Shown in pieces: positions 32,429 to 45,948 of a stretch of 64,000 bases of DNA. The position numbers and the translations under genes were made by a program. The notes under the pieces are model-generated. The model worked only from the letters and a program-made list of their open reading frames with translations. It was not told where the DNA came from and did no database searches. Each line of letters starts with the position of its first letter. Within the stretch, counting starts at the first letter, position 1. Source of the DNA: Distichodus sexfasciatus (taxonomy: Eukaryota > Chordata > Actinopteri > Characiformes > Distichodontidae); contig JAVGVS010000288.1 in assembly GCA_032718565.1 (NCBI GenBank), positions 62,001-126,000 on the forward strand, read 5' to 3'.

Positions 32429-34200
32429 ACCTACTTCAAACCTGGACAAAGACAGAGGAACACAGCACAAGGCGGCTACTAGAGGCCTGGAGGGAGACCA
32501 CAAAGCTCACGCTGTGCAAAATTCAAAGCAGGGTTTGATAAAAACAGCTTTCTGCAGATTCACCAAAATAGTAATTACGTGGAACAATTTAAGCGAAGCA
32601 ATAAACATAATGCAGGTTGTCTTAGAGTCTAAATCAGTCAGAAAAACACCAGTGAAGAAGTTCAAAGGTAAAAAAAAAAAAACGCCCAAATGAACCGTTT
32701 TCCACTGTTTCTGTTTGCTTTCTTGAAGGGGGGTCAAAGCTGGACCTTTCCCTGAATTTTTAGAGCTTACTGAGCACTGTGAGCACAGCGTGCTGAGAAT
32801 CAACATACACAACAAAAAATACTTTCACTTTTGTTTTTTCCAGCCTTTGTTTTTGTTTTTATAGACGCTGTGATTCCAGGCTGGTCAGGGTTGCGTGTCA
32901 CGCATTAACAGGAAGCCAGAATTTCCTGACAGAGATCAGCTTGGAATTCATATCCCCATGATTACACAAAATAGTTGTTGAAAGAGAAGCAACAACAATA
33001 GCAACCAAAACAGTAGTGAGAATAGAAATAGCGTGGGATGAAGCTAAAGATAAATTTTAACAAATATGTAGTCACACAAACAAGCACATAGAAAAACAAC
33101 ATTTTCAAGATTTTCAAAAAAATCAAAAGCAAAAATGCCATAATTTTGTTAAATTTGAACCATCAATAAATAAAAAGCAGCTTTTCTTGTCATTTCCCGC
33201 TTCTGTTTCTTTAACAGATCAAATCAAACGGGACCATAGAAATCAATATGCTAAAAAATACATTTATTGTCATATAAGCTCCCACAGAATTAATTTTTAT
33301 ACATAAATGAAACTGTAATGAGAATTAAAATATGCATTTATTACTGCACTGACATTTTTAACTTAAGGAAATGCAGCTTCAGCCCCCAAACATCTATATT
33401 ATTTATATGCATGAAATCAGCAGCAATAGTTTTGTGTAAAGATCCAGTCAGATATCCCTTTACAAAAGTATGTGAGATAATATTTGTTCAGATACCACAT
33501 TGAAGAGTTTTGTGCATGTAGAAGCATGTGTGACATGTAAAAATGAGATGTAAAGTGGAAGAGTGCAAAGTAGAAGTAAAATATCAACATTTGAAAGAAA
33601 AATCCACTTTGTAAACGCACAACGATGTTCCTCGTAGTTCACTAACGCAAGTGCACGGCTCGGATGTTGTGTATGTCAGTAAAGAGCATGATGGTGAGGT
33701 CTAGACCTCATCAGTGATACTTATCCCCTGCACATCCCCCACCTAACAATTAGCTACGGTATACCCTGCCCCCCTACACACACACACACACATACACAAT
33801 TGGTGCCAACATCCCAGCATGAAACATACATGCATCCTAATAACGTTCTGCCAAGCGCCTCCCCGTTGTGCTGCTGATCCTAAATCCTCTTCTCATCTAT
33901 ACATTCTCTTCGCCCTGGGAGAATCCCCGCTTCAAAGACGTGTGTTTATATCTTGCTATACGTTCTGAGTGTATCTAATTAAGCGTCTGAATGAGATTTA
34001 AAGCTCCATCTCAGCTCCGTCCCATTCGTCCAGCGCCAGAGCTCAGGGCCGTATAGGACTTCACTGGAAACTGAGTGTGGCAGACAAAACAAACATTTCC
34101 TTGTAACCGGAGACTGGTTTTACGTAGAATCCTCAAAGTATTTGATGTAGAGAAGGATATGGAGAATAGGCACACACACACACACACATAGAGTAGGACA
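32429..34200. other. Unannotated AT-rich spacer
   Basis: Poly-A at 32670-32682, a CA run at 33776-33794, and otherwise single-copy-looking sequence. No exon-like segment was found. Confidence 0.4.
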
Positions 34201-34209
34201 AATGAAGGT

Positions 34210-34985
34210 TCTTGCACATTCTCTCTGGCCTCTTCCTCCTCTAATACTGGTTTTCAGCACTCGGTCTCATCTCACTCCTCTTCTTTCTTCACTTCCTCCT
34301 CATCTTCCTCACATCTTCCTCTTTTCTGTCTTTTCTTCTCCCTCATCCTCACACTCTCATAATTTCTACCTCTCCTTGTATTGTATCCATCCTCATCCTC
34401 TTCTTCTGCCTCACACTCATCTTCTTTTCTTTCTTATCTTTCCTTCCTCCTTCTTCTCCTATTAGTCTTTCTCTTCACTATACTTCCTTCTCCTCCTCCT
34501 CCTCCTCCTCCTCCTCAACATGCCGACTCTTATCTTCTCTCTCCTCACACTCCTTGTCTTTTTCTACCTTCTCTTCTTCCCTCCTCATTCTCTGTTGCCT
34601 CACGCAGTTAATAGCGAGTTGGCCTTGTGATCAGAAGGTCGCCGGTTCAAGTGCCGGTACCGCTGAGGTACCGTCCCTGCTCCCAGGGTGCTACTGAAAA
34701 GCTGCCCGCTGCTCTTTCACAGATCAGTGAAATGCAGTGGTCACATTTCGTTGTAGTGCAACGTGTGCTGTGATGTGTGTTCACAATGACAAATAATCAC
34801 TCACATTAAATGTATATTTTTCTCATCACGCTTCTACTCCTCCTCTTCACATTCCCTCTTTCTTCTTTTCATTTCTCTTCTTCCTCCTTGTCCACCTCCA
34901 CTGCCCACTCCTCCTCCTCTTCCTCCTCCTCCTCCTCCTCCACACACTCCTCTTCTTCCTCCAGCTCCAGTCGTTACTCACACTC
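34210..34985. repeat. Pyrimidine tract (CTT/CCT rich) interrupted by a SINE
   Basis: The + strand is dominated by C and T from about 34210 to 34605 and again from about 34825 to 34970, with (CCT)n at 34487-34516 and 34913-34941. The intervening 34608-34806 is a SINE that inserted into an existing tract. Ser-rich open frames here are compositional. Confidence 0.85.
34608..34806 (+). mobile_element. tRNA-derived SINE inside the pyrimidine tract
   Basis: Head 'GCGAGTTGGCCTTGTGATC', box B 'GCCGGTTCAAGTGCCGG', then 'AAATGCAGTGGTCACATTTC' and tail 'ACAATGACAAATAATCACTC'. Part of the 'CATGAGCAAGG' block is deleted. Confidence 0.85.
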
Positions 34986-34999
34986 TGCAGTCACTTTGC

Positions 35000-35640
35000 C
35001 CAGTTTGGTGTCTCTTAAAGGATCCGACCTGCTGTTAAAGAATTACACACTACGTGCAAATGAGACATGAACATCTGCCCTCCTTATTACCTACTGTGTG
35101 CAGATGTTGTACATCAAAAGACTTTCTACAACATCAATGTCAGATTCAGTTTCATCAAAGGCTTTGCAGACAGTTCTCACGGTACTTCAAATATACTTTG
35201 TAATCCATATAAATAGAGTATTAAAAATATTATTATAACATTTAACTGAGAACTTCCACATCAATTTAATCTCGTTTAATAATTCTACGTCTAAATGCAT
35301 TTTATTCTATATAAAGCTGTGTAATCCCCTGATAGCATATGACCTTAAAACACCATTTACATCAGAATAAAGAAGAGCAATTACCGTCATGTGGCTTAAT
35401 ATTCAAATTATTATAGAAGCTACAGGGAGAGCAAGCGGGATCATCAGAAACACATCTTGTTTGACTTGCTGAAATCAGGCAAACGCTTCAGGAGTATTAT
35501 GGTCAGTACAGAGAGACTCAGGAGGAGCTTCTATCTTAAGGCCACATGGTTCATGGACCAAGTCATGGCACCACACAGACTGACTCATGTGAACTCTTCC
35601 TGTTTGTCACCCACCATTATAAGGCTGATATTTTTTTAAT
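35000..35640. other. Unannotated spacer
   Basis: AT-rich DNA between the pyrimidine tract and a DANA-like SINE. Nothing recognised. Confidence 0.4.
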
Positions 35641-35651
35641 TTTTCATGTTG

Positions 35652-36015
35652 ATTCATTCATTCATTCTTTCATTCATTATCCGAACGATGAATCCCGACT
35701 CGGGTTGCAGGGGGACCAGAGTCTATCCCAGGAACTACAGAAATAGGGCGGGAACCAACCCTGGGCAGGCGCCAGCACACCGCAGGGTACACACACTCAC
35801 ACTCTCATTCACACCTTACGGAGCCAATTTAGAGTCGTCAACTAAACTGTACTGCATGCCTTTGACTGTGGGAAGCACCTGGAGGAAACCCACACGAACA
35901 CGGGGAGAGCATACAAACTCCACACAGAAAGGCCTTACGGCAGACCCCGGGGTTCGAACCCAGGACCTTCTCGCTGTGAGGCAGCAGCGCTAACCACTGC
36001 GCCACTGTGCCGCCC
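35652..36015 (-). mobile_element. DANA-like SINE, full length
   Basis: Reverse copy from an ATTC-rich tail (35652-35682) to the head complement 'GCGCCACTGTGCCGCCC'. It includes 'GAACTACAGAAATAGGGCGG', 'GCCAGCACACCGCAGGG', 'CACACAGAAAGGCCTTACGG' and the box B complement 'GGTTCGAACCCAGG'. This is the most complete member in the window. Confidence 0.9.
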
Positions 36016-37635
36016 TCATATCGATTCTTTCAAATTAAATTTGATGGGTAAGTTCTGTTTGCGTTTGCATTTGTCTAGTATGTGGTGCAGTGTGACAAAT
36101 AAAGAATCTGGAGATTTGAGCTCAAGTGCACAGTGTGTGTTTTGCAGGGTTGCGATAATAACTGTACTTGAGATGACATATTGGATTACAAAATATGGGC
36201 AAAAGGTTTTGTCACATGGCATCTGCTTGGGCCTGTAGAATGTGGTTGAGGTTTTGCGGTTCAGCACCAAGGAGAGCTCTCAGACAGCGTGGGCACATGT
36301 GTGTGAAACACGTGTGTTTATACAGTATGTGCATGAGTGTGTGTGTGTGTGTGTGTGTGTGTGGGCATCACTCTCATGTCTCAGCTAAGAGTGTGGAAAG
36401 ACAAAAATGTACACAAACACAGACAAAGACACACACAGGTACACACCCAGTCCTTGCAGTTGAGTTCTGTAGGTGTTTAATTAGGCATGTTACATGGATT
36501 GCACAATAAGGAACTAATATCATTCATGTAAAAAAAATAATAATAATAATTCAGAGATTTTAGTGGAAACTATTAATCATGTTTGTTTAATTAAGAGTCT
36601 TGGATCATACGGTATTAGTACCACAACTTTCATAAACCGAATTTTTCTGTTCTTCTGGGAGTCTCATTCAACATCTAACCTCTCCACAACAGTCAGTTGA
36701 TCGATACAGTTCTGAGATGATCATCTTTGTCATTAGTCACTAACTTAAAGACCCAGTGAGATAAAAATAGGTTCCTCAGACTAAAGAAAGGTTTGAGTGA
36801 ATATGAACATGGGTAAAATTAAGTGAAAATACAGGCGGTACTTTCTGTGCTCGGATGCTGTAGGCGTGTCGGCTCAAAACGCTGAAGCACCGTCCACTAC
36901 TACAGAGCTACTACCCATCGACTGTAAAACACATGCACTGTAAGATCACTCTAAAGTGGTGCAAGTAAAACTGTGTAAAAATTTCCCTTGTTGTGCCTTA
37001 TATGCAATATGCGCTTCACGGGAAGGGATGAAGACAGCGACAGGATAGTGAGCACAGTCTGGGCTAATACGGAATACAACACGGGATAATGGAGGGAAAT
37101 ATTTAAGCAGGAGGACAGCAGGGGAAAGACTAAAATGACAGAGGAACGTGGAAAACACACGAGTTGATAGATTAGAGCAGATAGTTTACTAACTTACATT
37201 TTACCATGCATTACGCCAACGCTATAATTCACATCTCAGCTAGCTCATACGGATTAGCTGCGTGTTCTCATGCACTCACTAATCATTTGGAGTTCTTTAC
37301 AACAGCTTAAACATGCACGTCATAATTTACAGTTTATGGCGACACAAAATAGCTAAAAACAGCAAAAGCTGTCAACAGCAGCCGCCGGCGGTGAGGGAAT
37401 GGAGATATTAGGAATCGCTTCAGACTTAGCATATGACAGACTCTCTTAGTGAAACTTGCCCAGACTAGCAGGTAGGCTACTGACGCTATGCAGGTGGGCA
37501 GGGCCAGAGCTGTAGATCTGGGCAGAACTATGCTAAACATTATCTCTACACCTAAGCAGGCTGGATTTTAGACTTAGACTTCCGTAAAAAGCTGTTAAAC
37601 TCCACAACGTCGTAAAACTGAGTTCATTTTCCATG
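36016..37635. other. Unannotated spacer with TG run
   Basis: (TG)n at 36337-36363 and an AATAAT run at 36535-36550. No gene or repeat family recognised. Confidence 0.4.
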
Positions 37636-37637
37636 CC

Positions 37638-37930
37638 TTTTCAAAGTCAAAGTCAAAGTCAAAGTCAAAGTCAACTTTATTGTCATCTCTGCTATATACT
37701 GTACAGATACATAGAGAGACGAGACGACGTGGCTCCAGGTTATTTTCAGTGCAAACAAACAAAGAACAGTAGAACAGAGAATAAATAGGCAGTGGCACGA
37801 CTAGGCACATGGAATAAACAATAAATAAGTAAAATACTAAAATATACATTAAACAATATACATTTTAAAACCAGACAACATACAATATACATTTTAGACT
37901 AGACAGGGGAGACAGACATAGAGGTAAACA
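37638..37930 (-). mobile_element. Truncated LINE-like retroposon 3' end with (AGTCAA)n tail
   Basis: Begins with five to six AGTCAA units, then 'CTTTATTGTCATCTCTGC' and 'CTGTACAGATACATAGAG', 'ACGTGGCTCCAGG'. The arrangement of hexamer tail and 'actttattgtcat' is typical of 5'-truncated retroposons of fish. The + strand reads it in reverse. Confidence 0.6.
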
Positions 37931-38640
37931 TGTTTGTCAAGTCAGACACATTGTTCTGACACATTTCACATGTTACGAAATCAAGGACGGTTTTCACCTT
38001 ACTGGGTCTTTAGTGTTTGTAAAACCTGACATATCACAGCTACAGACCAGTAGTTCAGCTCCAGAGTGCACCCTCAGCAAAGTGCAAAATGCATCATTTC
38101 ATGAAAAGGACTTTCATTATAGTTACAGCAAAATCTGTTTGAGTAGCAGTAAGTTCACATGTGATTAATAGTAAACATGTCAGTGATAATCTTATATAAA
38201 CATATAAAACATTTACACATACTTATGTAAAAGCATAATTATGCTACATTGATTGTGTTAGAGAATTGTGTGTAAATCTCTAACTGCCATAACCACTCTG
38301 GCAGCGCAACAATCATGTCCCACTTACTATAATATGGGCTAATAGACATGCAGAATTGTGCTTTACTATATATAATCTCCTGCACAGTTGTCCCACAAGG
38401 GATGAAACCCGAATGGAGATGGGAATCCTGCTAACCTTGGACTCCACAAGCGACTCTACTACTTGATGTTCTGGGATGAGAACCCACGAGCTCTGCTTGT
38501 GTCTGAAGGCCAGTTTTATCCATCCGGCTTTATCAGCTACAAACAGGTGAAGGTTCCTCCATGGAGGGGTTAATTTAACTATTTAGCAGCACAGAGGCCA
38601 CTTCAAGCACCATGGGGCGTGCCATTGGGAGACGACAACA
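37931..38640. other. Unannotated spacer
   Basis: AT-rich, no recognised repeat or exon. Confidence 0.4.
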
Positions 38641-39060
38641 GAAGCTTGCATTGAGATGCGACTCTGTTTGCTGACTGATTTGTCGCCAGATTATGACCGC
38701 AGCACCATCTGCACCCTCTGAGAGATCAAAGCTTGCCTCGTATGAATTAAACATGACAAACGGCGCGCTTGGTGCGTGGACCGCGCTAAGCGATTCGTAT
38801 CAGCCGTCGTTTGGCAAAAAGCCTCCCGGAGTGGATCGGAATTTGGACGGCGTTCCGGGGGCAGCCGGGCTTGGCAGGACGATGGCTGGTGAAAGTGTCT
38901 AATGAAGATGAATAAAGCCAACAGGACTGCAGTTGAAAATTATTAGGCCATCTGCTTTGCACATAGGCGACGCGGGGCAGCCTCCAGACTGCCGAGCGCC
39001 TTCGTTCTGCCTGAGTAAAACACGCTACGGCTTACCTTATAGCCTGATGAATAATGGACC
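38640..39060. other. Candidate conserved non-coding element, CpG-rich core
   Basis: The core at about 38755-38890 is CpG-rich ('GGACCGCGCTAAGCGATTCG'). It is followed by AT-rich 'GTCTAATGAAGATGAATAAA' and 'TTACCTTATAGCCTGATGAA' stretches. There is no repeat similarity within the window. An open frame at 38693-38902 has no splice-like borders. Enhancer-like texture only; conservation not tested. Confidence 0.25.
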
Positions 39061-40640
39061 GTTTTTAATGTCTTGTTTTCAGTAATATGCATGTGTTACG
39101 CGTGCTAGCGTGATGTTGGGTCAGCGCTTTTCTGTGCATGCATGACTGTGCCCAGATGGCAGGTTGCATGAGAAATGTAAAGGCACCGTGGCCGGTTGCA
39201 TGAGAATCATAAAGGCGTAGTAAGAGAAAAGAATACACACACACATGCATCATTACACAGCTTCTCAACAACACCGCTGCCCTCGCTCACCTGACGTGAG
39301 TTCCTGGAAACTGGATGCTCGTTAGATCTCTGTGACGCTGATGAGATCCCAGGTGCCAGGCGCCTTTGAGAACTCCCCGAAGGTGGAGCAAATCTTTTCT
39401 AATCATGCAACCAGCTAATAGACTGCCACACTCACACATAAGGAACAACATGCCGGGTCAGGCTGTTCAACCCAGATTACGCTGAACTGGATCCCGTTCC
39501 TTCTCAGAGAACGGGCAAATTCGTTTCAGGAAGGGTACGCATTAAATAAATAATGTGAATATGCAGGTAGGAAAATGTGTCAAGTACTTATAATAATAAT
39601 AATAATAACAACAACCACACTTCTTATAGAGCAAGACATTTCATATTTATATAATAACCATAAGACAAACAGAATAATGCATACATTACACTATGAATTT
39701 GATAAACATTAATTCCACATTACATCGGTTCCAAAAAAGTCAGTTTTTGGAAAGGTCAATACAATCTAAAATATGTTTTTATTTCATATATTATTATTTG
39801 GAGATTACTATTGAAATTTCAGGCCAATAACCTAATTTATTTACAATTTTACTTTGAGCAAATGCAACCAAATTTGCCTGCGCCATATCCATACGTAGAT
39901 ATTCTAAATAGAATGTCCTTCAAATTTATCTGAGCTTTTCTACCACTGTTGTTCAGTCTAAATCAGAACAATTCAGATTATATACTGTATTTCTGAAATT
40001 ATGCCTCCAAATTCAAGTTCTCATATCAGCTGATAATCATGTAAAAACAGTTGCGAAACCCAGCTACTTTAACCACTTGTATGATTTAGTAAATCTCATT
40101 AAAAGAGACTAACGATCAGGTTTAATACAGTTTATCGATTATTGCTGATTCAATTCTGGTCAAGAAAGAGGTTGAAATCTTAAGAAGGTTTTCTCCGATG
40201 CAGGCTCTTTCCAATTTTTTCTAAGCCTCTCTGGAAGGTTTCTGCTGATGTTTCTGGAACTGGGCTAATCCTGGTCAAAGCCCACACTCAGCTAAGACTC
40301 CTGCCATGTAACGTGAGAATCCAGGTCATGCGTTGTTTACAAACAAGACGGCCCAATGGGAGGGCAGGGTTTGTGTACATGCGTGTGCTTCGTTTGCCAT
40401 GTTTTGAGGGCGACCCTCATGCCAACAGCCATGCCAACGCCACGCGCCGCACCGCTACAAGACCCGGCTTGTTTCCCTCTGCAGGATCCTGCTGCTCTCG
40501 TGAGACGGGAGAGAGAAAACAGTGTTGCTTATTCTGCGCGTCAGGTCTAGTGGGACCTTGAAAACACACACACAGACACACCTCAAACTGCACCTGCTGG
40601 ATCAGTAGTGACCGTTGTCATGCTCATTTCCTGGTTCATG
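39061..40640. other. Unannotated spacer
   Basis: Contains an (AAT)n run near 39590-39606. Otherwise no recognised feature. Confidence 0.4.
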
Positions 40641-40654
40641 TCACTTACCCTTAG

Positions 40655-41413
40655 TCTGCTTGTTGTTTCCCTCCCTCCTTTTCTCCCTCTTTCTCTTCTC
40701 TATACTCACCTCTTCTCCTGCTTCATCTCTCTCTCTTCTCTATCTCTCTTTTTTCCTCCCACTCATTCATCTTCTTTTCTTTCCTCCCCTTCTCTGTCTT
40801 CACCAATTACGTCTCTTTTTTCATCATCTCTTACATCATATTTGACCATTCTCTCTCCCTCTCTTTTTCATTTCTTTCTCTTCTTTTCTTGCTTTCTTTC
40901 TTCTCAATATGTTACCATCTCCCTATCTCTCTCTCTCTCTCTCTCTCTCTCATTCCCCCAGTTTCTTACACTCCCTTTCCCTCTTTCTTTGCCCCTCTTC
41001 ATTTCTGCCCCCTTTCATGTCTTCACCATCATTCTCTAGCCATCTCTCTCACTTCATCTCTCCATCTCTTTACCCTTCTATCCCTCTGTCATCTTTTCTC
41101 CCTTTACCTTCTCTTTCACTTCTTTTTCTCTCCCTCTTCATTTCTTCTCCTTCCCTGTCTTTAACATCTCCCTCTCTCTCTCTCTCTCTCTCTCTCACTT
41201 ACCATTCTTAACCTCTTCTGCCTAATTTCTTTTCCTCTATGTCTTTCTTTCTTTCACCTCATTCATCACCCCCTTCTTTTTCATTTCATCCCATTTCCTA
41301 TTCTTAGCCCCTCTCTCCCTCTCTCTCCCTCTTTTTCTGTTTCCATTTCTTTGCCCTTTGAGTCTTTCTCTTTCTTAACTCCCTCTTCATTTCTTCCCCT
41401 TTCATGTCTGTCA

Positions 41414-41454
<41 letters not shown>

Positions 41455-41730
41455 ATTTCTTTTCCAAGTCTGTATTTCTGTCTTCTTTCCCCCATTTCTT
41501 TTTCTCACTTCCCCCCCTCTTCATTTCTTCCCTTCGTCATCTCCGTCTCTGTCTTTCCCCCTCCCAGCCTTCAGCATCCTTCTCTCTTCCCCTCTATCTC
41601 TCTCTCTCTCTCTCCATTCCTTTCTCCCTTCTGTCTCCATTCCTTCTACCTTCTTTACTCCCATTTCCGTCTCTCTCCATCCCCTTCTCCCTCATCCCCT
41701 CTTCATTTCTTCTCCGTTTCTCAACAGCTG
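40655..41730. repeat. 1.1-kb pyrimidine tract
   Basis: The + strand is almost wholly C and T, with pure (CT)n segments at 40925-40951, 41170-41195 and 41416-41452. The motif 'CCTCTTCATTTCTTC' or near variants recurs at roughly 40993, 41130, 41382, 41517 and 41697, suggesting an old higher-order array. Overlapping Ser/Leu/Phe-rich frames are products of composition. Confidence 0.9.
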
Positions 41731-42536
41731 GGGCTGCTTATTCTAGTGGCCTGTAACAGCAGGCTGGAGGAGGACAAGGCAACCCTGCATCAGCGCAGAA
41801 CAACACACCCATGAATAATGAAGTAGCTCAGATCAGTGTTTTGTGCCAAGATGCCAGACACTCTGGTGTGGACCGCAGTGACGGCCAGATTGGGTGGAGA
41901 CTGGAGGGGGGGGTTCAATCGTTTCTCTAGAGCACCACTCAGCTCCAACCACACCATATAGACCTCAACAAACTCACACCATGTCCACCCGGACTGCTGC
42001 ATGAAATGAAGATAAAAAAATCTTCGTCCTGGAGTGCCAGACTCCAGCAGGTTTTCTGACATCTTTTTGGCAGATTTCTCCTCATCAGTAACAGGTAGAC
42101 TGGAACACTAGCAAGGTGTTGGGAGCTGAGAGAAATTTAAATGTACAAAGACAAGCTCCATCTGGACCAGGGATGGACAAAACTGACCAATATAAGAATG
42201 AAAACCTTTGTAATACATATATGTTTGTTATAACATACATTTTTCCATACTTTTATGTAAATTATGCAACAAAAGCCACACTGTACAGAGTTATCCCATA
42301 ATATGCACATGTACAGTTACTGTTTATTTCAATACACTTTCTATATAGTTCTATATATTGATTTAGTTTCTTGTAACTTATTCTGTTTGCTAATATCTGT
42401 TTTAATTTGCACAGTCGTCCTGATTCTGATTCTGATCATAGTTATTCCATAAAATGGACATGTAAAACATTTGTTATATTTTCTATATTTATTTTTTATT
42501 TTTGAGAATTAAAGATAAATCATTAAAGTTAATTAA
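41731..42536. other. Unannotated spacer with retroposon-like tail
   Basis: Mostly unique. '(TGATTC)n' near 42420-42435 resembles the simple tail of a LINE 3' end, but no body could be matched. Confidence 0.35.
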
Positions 42537-42728
42537 AGTGAGTGATTATTTGTCATTGTGAACACAGAGCAGCACACAGTGCACCACAATGAAAAGTGAC
42601 CACCTGCATTTGACCTATCCATGCTTGGGGATGGTACCTTGCTCATGAGTACCTCATTGGCAAATTTACAGGTCTGGGATTGGAACTGGCGACCTTCAGA
42701 TCGCCCAACCGTTACACCACAGACGCCA
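42537..42728 (-). mobile_element. tRNA-derived SINE
   Basis: Reverse copy with tail 'AGTGAGTGATTATTTGTCAT', 'AGTGCACCACAATGAAAAG', 'TTGACCTATCCATGC' joined directly to 'CTTGGGGATGGTACC', and head ending 'ACCGTTACACCACAGACGCC'. About 35 bp of the body is deleted. Confidence 0.85.
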
Positions 42729-43469
42729 ACCCCACCAACTGCCAAAGACAGTCTTAGGAAGGAGAAGTGTATTTTGCTATATGTTATATATGTATAACTA
42801 TGAAAGTGACCATTTCATAATTGGTAATCCACCTGAAGTTATGCAGGTTTAGGCCTGGTCAGTACTTGGACTGGAGACAAACTATTACATCTGACTGCTG
42901 CTGTTAGAGGTGTTGGTGGATCCAACAGGAGGCACGAATAAAGTGAAGTCTTAATTCTCTGAGCTCTAAAAGAGTTGGGAGTGCAATCCATGATCACCCC
43001 CTATGTCTAAAAGTTCTCTAATTCTCTCCTGCCCCTTTAGCACCTTAGCTAACGTGTGGTGTGTGTACTGGTGTGAAATGGCTGCTGGAGCATCGTCCAC
43101 ACAGAGCTGCACATTGATGCTGGATGAAGTGGTCCAACGTTATTGCTGGGTGTCAATGTAAATAACACATACCTTCATTGATTCACTCAAGTAGCATTGC
43201 TGAATATTTGTGGATTGCGATGTTTCCTGGATGCTTTCAGAGAGCCCATAAATTACCAGAATTGATTGATTGATCCGGGGGTCACATCATTAGGCAAAGG
43301 TCATGTTGTTCATAATCCCCCTGTCGGCATTTCCTCCCAGATAAAAACAACTGGGATGTGTCTGCATGAATGTAGCATTACAGCAAGCTGATTTGTATTG
43401 TTTTTGAGTCATGGTCCATTAAAGGCCTGCATGCACATGATCTCATCTGCCTTCAGATGCAGTGAATAG

Positions 43470-43615
43470 AGTCAGAGTCAGGATCAGAATCAGAGTTAGA
43501 ATGAGGTTTTTTGCCAAGTACGTTGTGACAGACAAGGAATTTGCTTTGCTGGTTGGTGCTAAGACATTAATAGTAGGAAGACTTTTAAAAATATATATAA
43601 GGTACTAATATAGCA
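43470..43615 (-). mobile_element. 3' end of a LINE-like retroposon
   Basis: 'AGTCAGAGTCAGGATCAGAAT' minus its last base leads to 'GCCAAGTACGTTGTGACAGA' and 'AAGGAATTTGCTTTGCTGG', the same order as 28595-28712. Truncated. Confidence 0.5.
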
Positions 43616-45945
43616 ACAATCTATACTGTTTTGTGATGGAAAATGCCCACTGTATTACATATGCCATGTCAGATAGAGATTGCCAGGGGGACAAACAACC
43701 AGCTGGACTTCCTTCACTCTGGAGTTTGACGTGGAGAATGTGAGTTAGGGTGGAGTAAAAGCCAGGTGGGGAGTGAATTAAGAGGGACAAGCGTTACACA
43801 AGGGGGTGGAGGGGGAGAAACGTCTGTTAAATGTGATTAGCTTTGGGTGGGATTAAAAACAAGCTGAATCCATCCATCAAACGGAGTCAGAATGGAGGCC
43901 GAGAGGATCAGGGCTTCTCTACTCCAAAAGACACAAAACATCGCCGTCTAGATAGAGGAGGGTGAGGAGGGAGAACATCATGAATTTAGGGAATTCAACT
44001 TCAGTTTCAGGTTTTACCAAAGTAGAAGAGTATTCACTCATTTATAGGTCTTATATTTGATGATTGTTTTATAAGATAATTATTTTACATACTTTTGAGG
44101 GAAAAAAAAAAAATCAAATAAGTCGTTCTCAGGTCAGAGAGATTATTTCAACGATTAAACTATGTAAGTATAATATACCTTGATATAGGATGGAAAATGT
44201 TAAAATAATTTTTTAGGACATAAAATAATTCAGCTCAGATCATTTCTTTTAAGGTTTTTTCCATTTGTTCACAAAGGAGATGTTTGGTTTGGTGTTATGA
44301 GAAATGAGAAATGGTTCCTATCAACAAACAAGGAAAGGGGATGGGGAAGGAGGAGGAGAGAGTTTGAAGACAAATGGGGGTTGAGGTGCTTCAGAAGTGG
44401 AGAGTCTGAAAAACAGCAAAGAAGGATGTACATGTAAGAGAGAGGGGGAGGGCGAGAGGGAGGGATGCATGCATTTCAGAGATTAACAAGATCAGAAGCA
44501 TTGCTGACAAAGAATTTTACAAACAAGATGATTCATGGGCAGTATTATTTATTGGCATAAGGGAAAAGCAGCTCATAATTACCCAGTTATTTCAAATGGA
44601 ACCTGAAGGGAAAGATAGTGAGCAAAAGACAAAGAGATGGCTAGAAACTACTTCTAATATCATTATGCCACATAGCATCTGGACGAAAATTCTTGACTTT
44701 TTCTCAGTGAAAATGTATGTATATTCCGTTCCTCCAATAACAAAGAAAGTTGCACTAATCAGCCATAAAATCCATTCTGCTGAAGTATGGCATGTTTCCT
44801 GCAGGGACACGGTGCAACAGGGAAGGCGAAATGATTAAAAAGGGTCTTTCTGATAGAACAGGGTGTGCTCTTCATCACAGAGAGTTCCTGAGCCCACAAA
44901 ATCATTCATCAACAGTCAGAAGGGTCTATGTGAGAGAAAACCGAGACCCATCATGACTTTTTTGCAAAATAGATTGGCTGTGAAAAAACACTGGTCTGCT
45001 CAGAATGTACCAAAGTACTCATTTTAGTGTCACTTAACAGATCAGCATGTTCCCACTGCTTTCATCTGCCATGCATATAAAAATAGCCTCAAAGGTCTGG
45101 GCAAAAAGTGCTTTTATGCACACAGATACAACTTCTGTAAGACTGCAGAGTTTCTGAAGGTCATCAAAGTGCGTTGGATTCAGGTCTTCTTGGTCAAACT
45201 TTATTTAGTTAGTTTAGTTAGTTATATCAGCTGGAGCTGGTTCCCTGTGGTGAAAAGTCATCACATCAAGAGAATGTGAGGCTTGTTATATGACACTGTA
45301 TACAGAGAGCTAATTTCATCTTTTGCTGTATTTAGATTACTAGGTAAATTTATCTGTCTTAAAGGTTTGATCAGGTGTATTTGCCAACGAGTATAAAATT
45401 ACTAACCTGCAAACCAGGCCTGCCTGATTTGCTTATCTAGAGAAACCAACTCTAGAGTAAACAAGAAGGCAAATTTTAATGCTAATTCTACTGGTGCCTG
45501 ATCCTAGCATGGCACGCACTTGCAGAAATGTAAAAGTAACTTAAGAACGTATGTATTCCAGAGCTGAGGTTTTACTGTGATGAGCAATAACTGGCATGTC
45601 AACTGAAAACAAACATCCTTTTACTGGCCTCATTGGCACATTTACGCAACCGACTATCATGCAATATGTAGAGGTAAACAAACAATGAATCATTCATTAA
45701 TTTCTTTTTCACAATAAATCCAAAACCCCCAAAACATGTTTTTTAATACATGCTTCCAAAACCAAAATAAAAACAAATAACATGTTTCTCATTGTGCACG
45801 TGTGGCATGACCCAGAAGTGGCCATTACATAGTATACTAATAAGAATGGACATCTTGATTGTTGGCAGTAAGAGAATCACTCTTCTCGGTGTTTGAATCT
45901 CACTTTTTTGCACTTTTCGAAGTGTCATAGTCACTTCCAGGTCAC
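43616..45945. other. Unannotated spacer
   Basis: AT-rich with poly-A at 44101-44112 and a purine-rich stretch near 44335-44465. No gene recognised. It includes one of the longer repeat-free intervals of the window. Confidence 0.4.
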
Positions 45946-45948
45946 TTC

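Noticed and set aside
37640..37672. Regular AGTCAA hexamers considered as a CRISPR-like or regulatory array
   Set aside because: The hexamer run is the simple tail of a truncated retroposon. No spaced direct repeats with unique spacers were found anywhere in the window.
40608..41814. Overlapping plus-strand frames of 90-143 codons rich in Ser, Leu, Phe and Pro
   Set aside because: Same cause as above: a CT-rich tract lacking stop codons in several frames.
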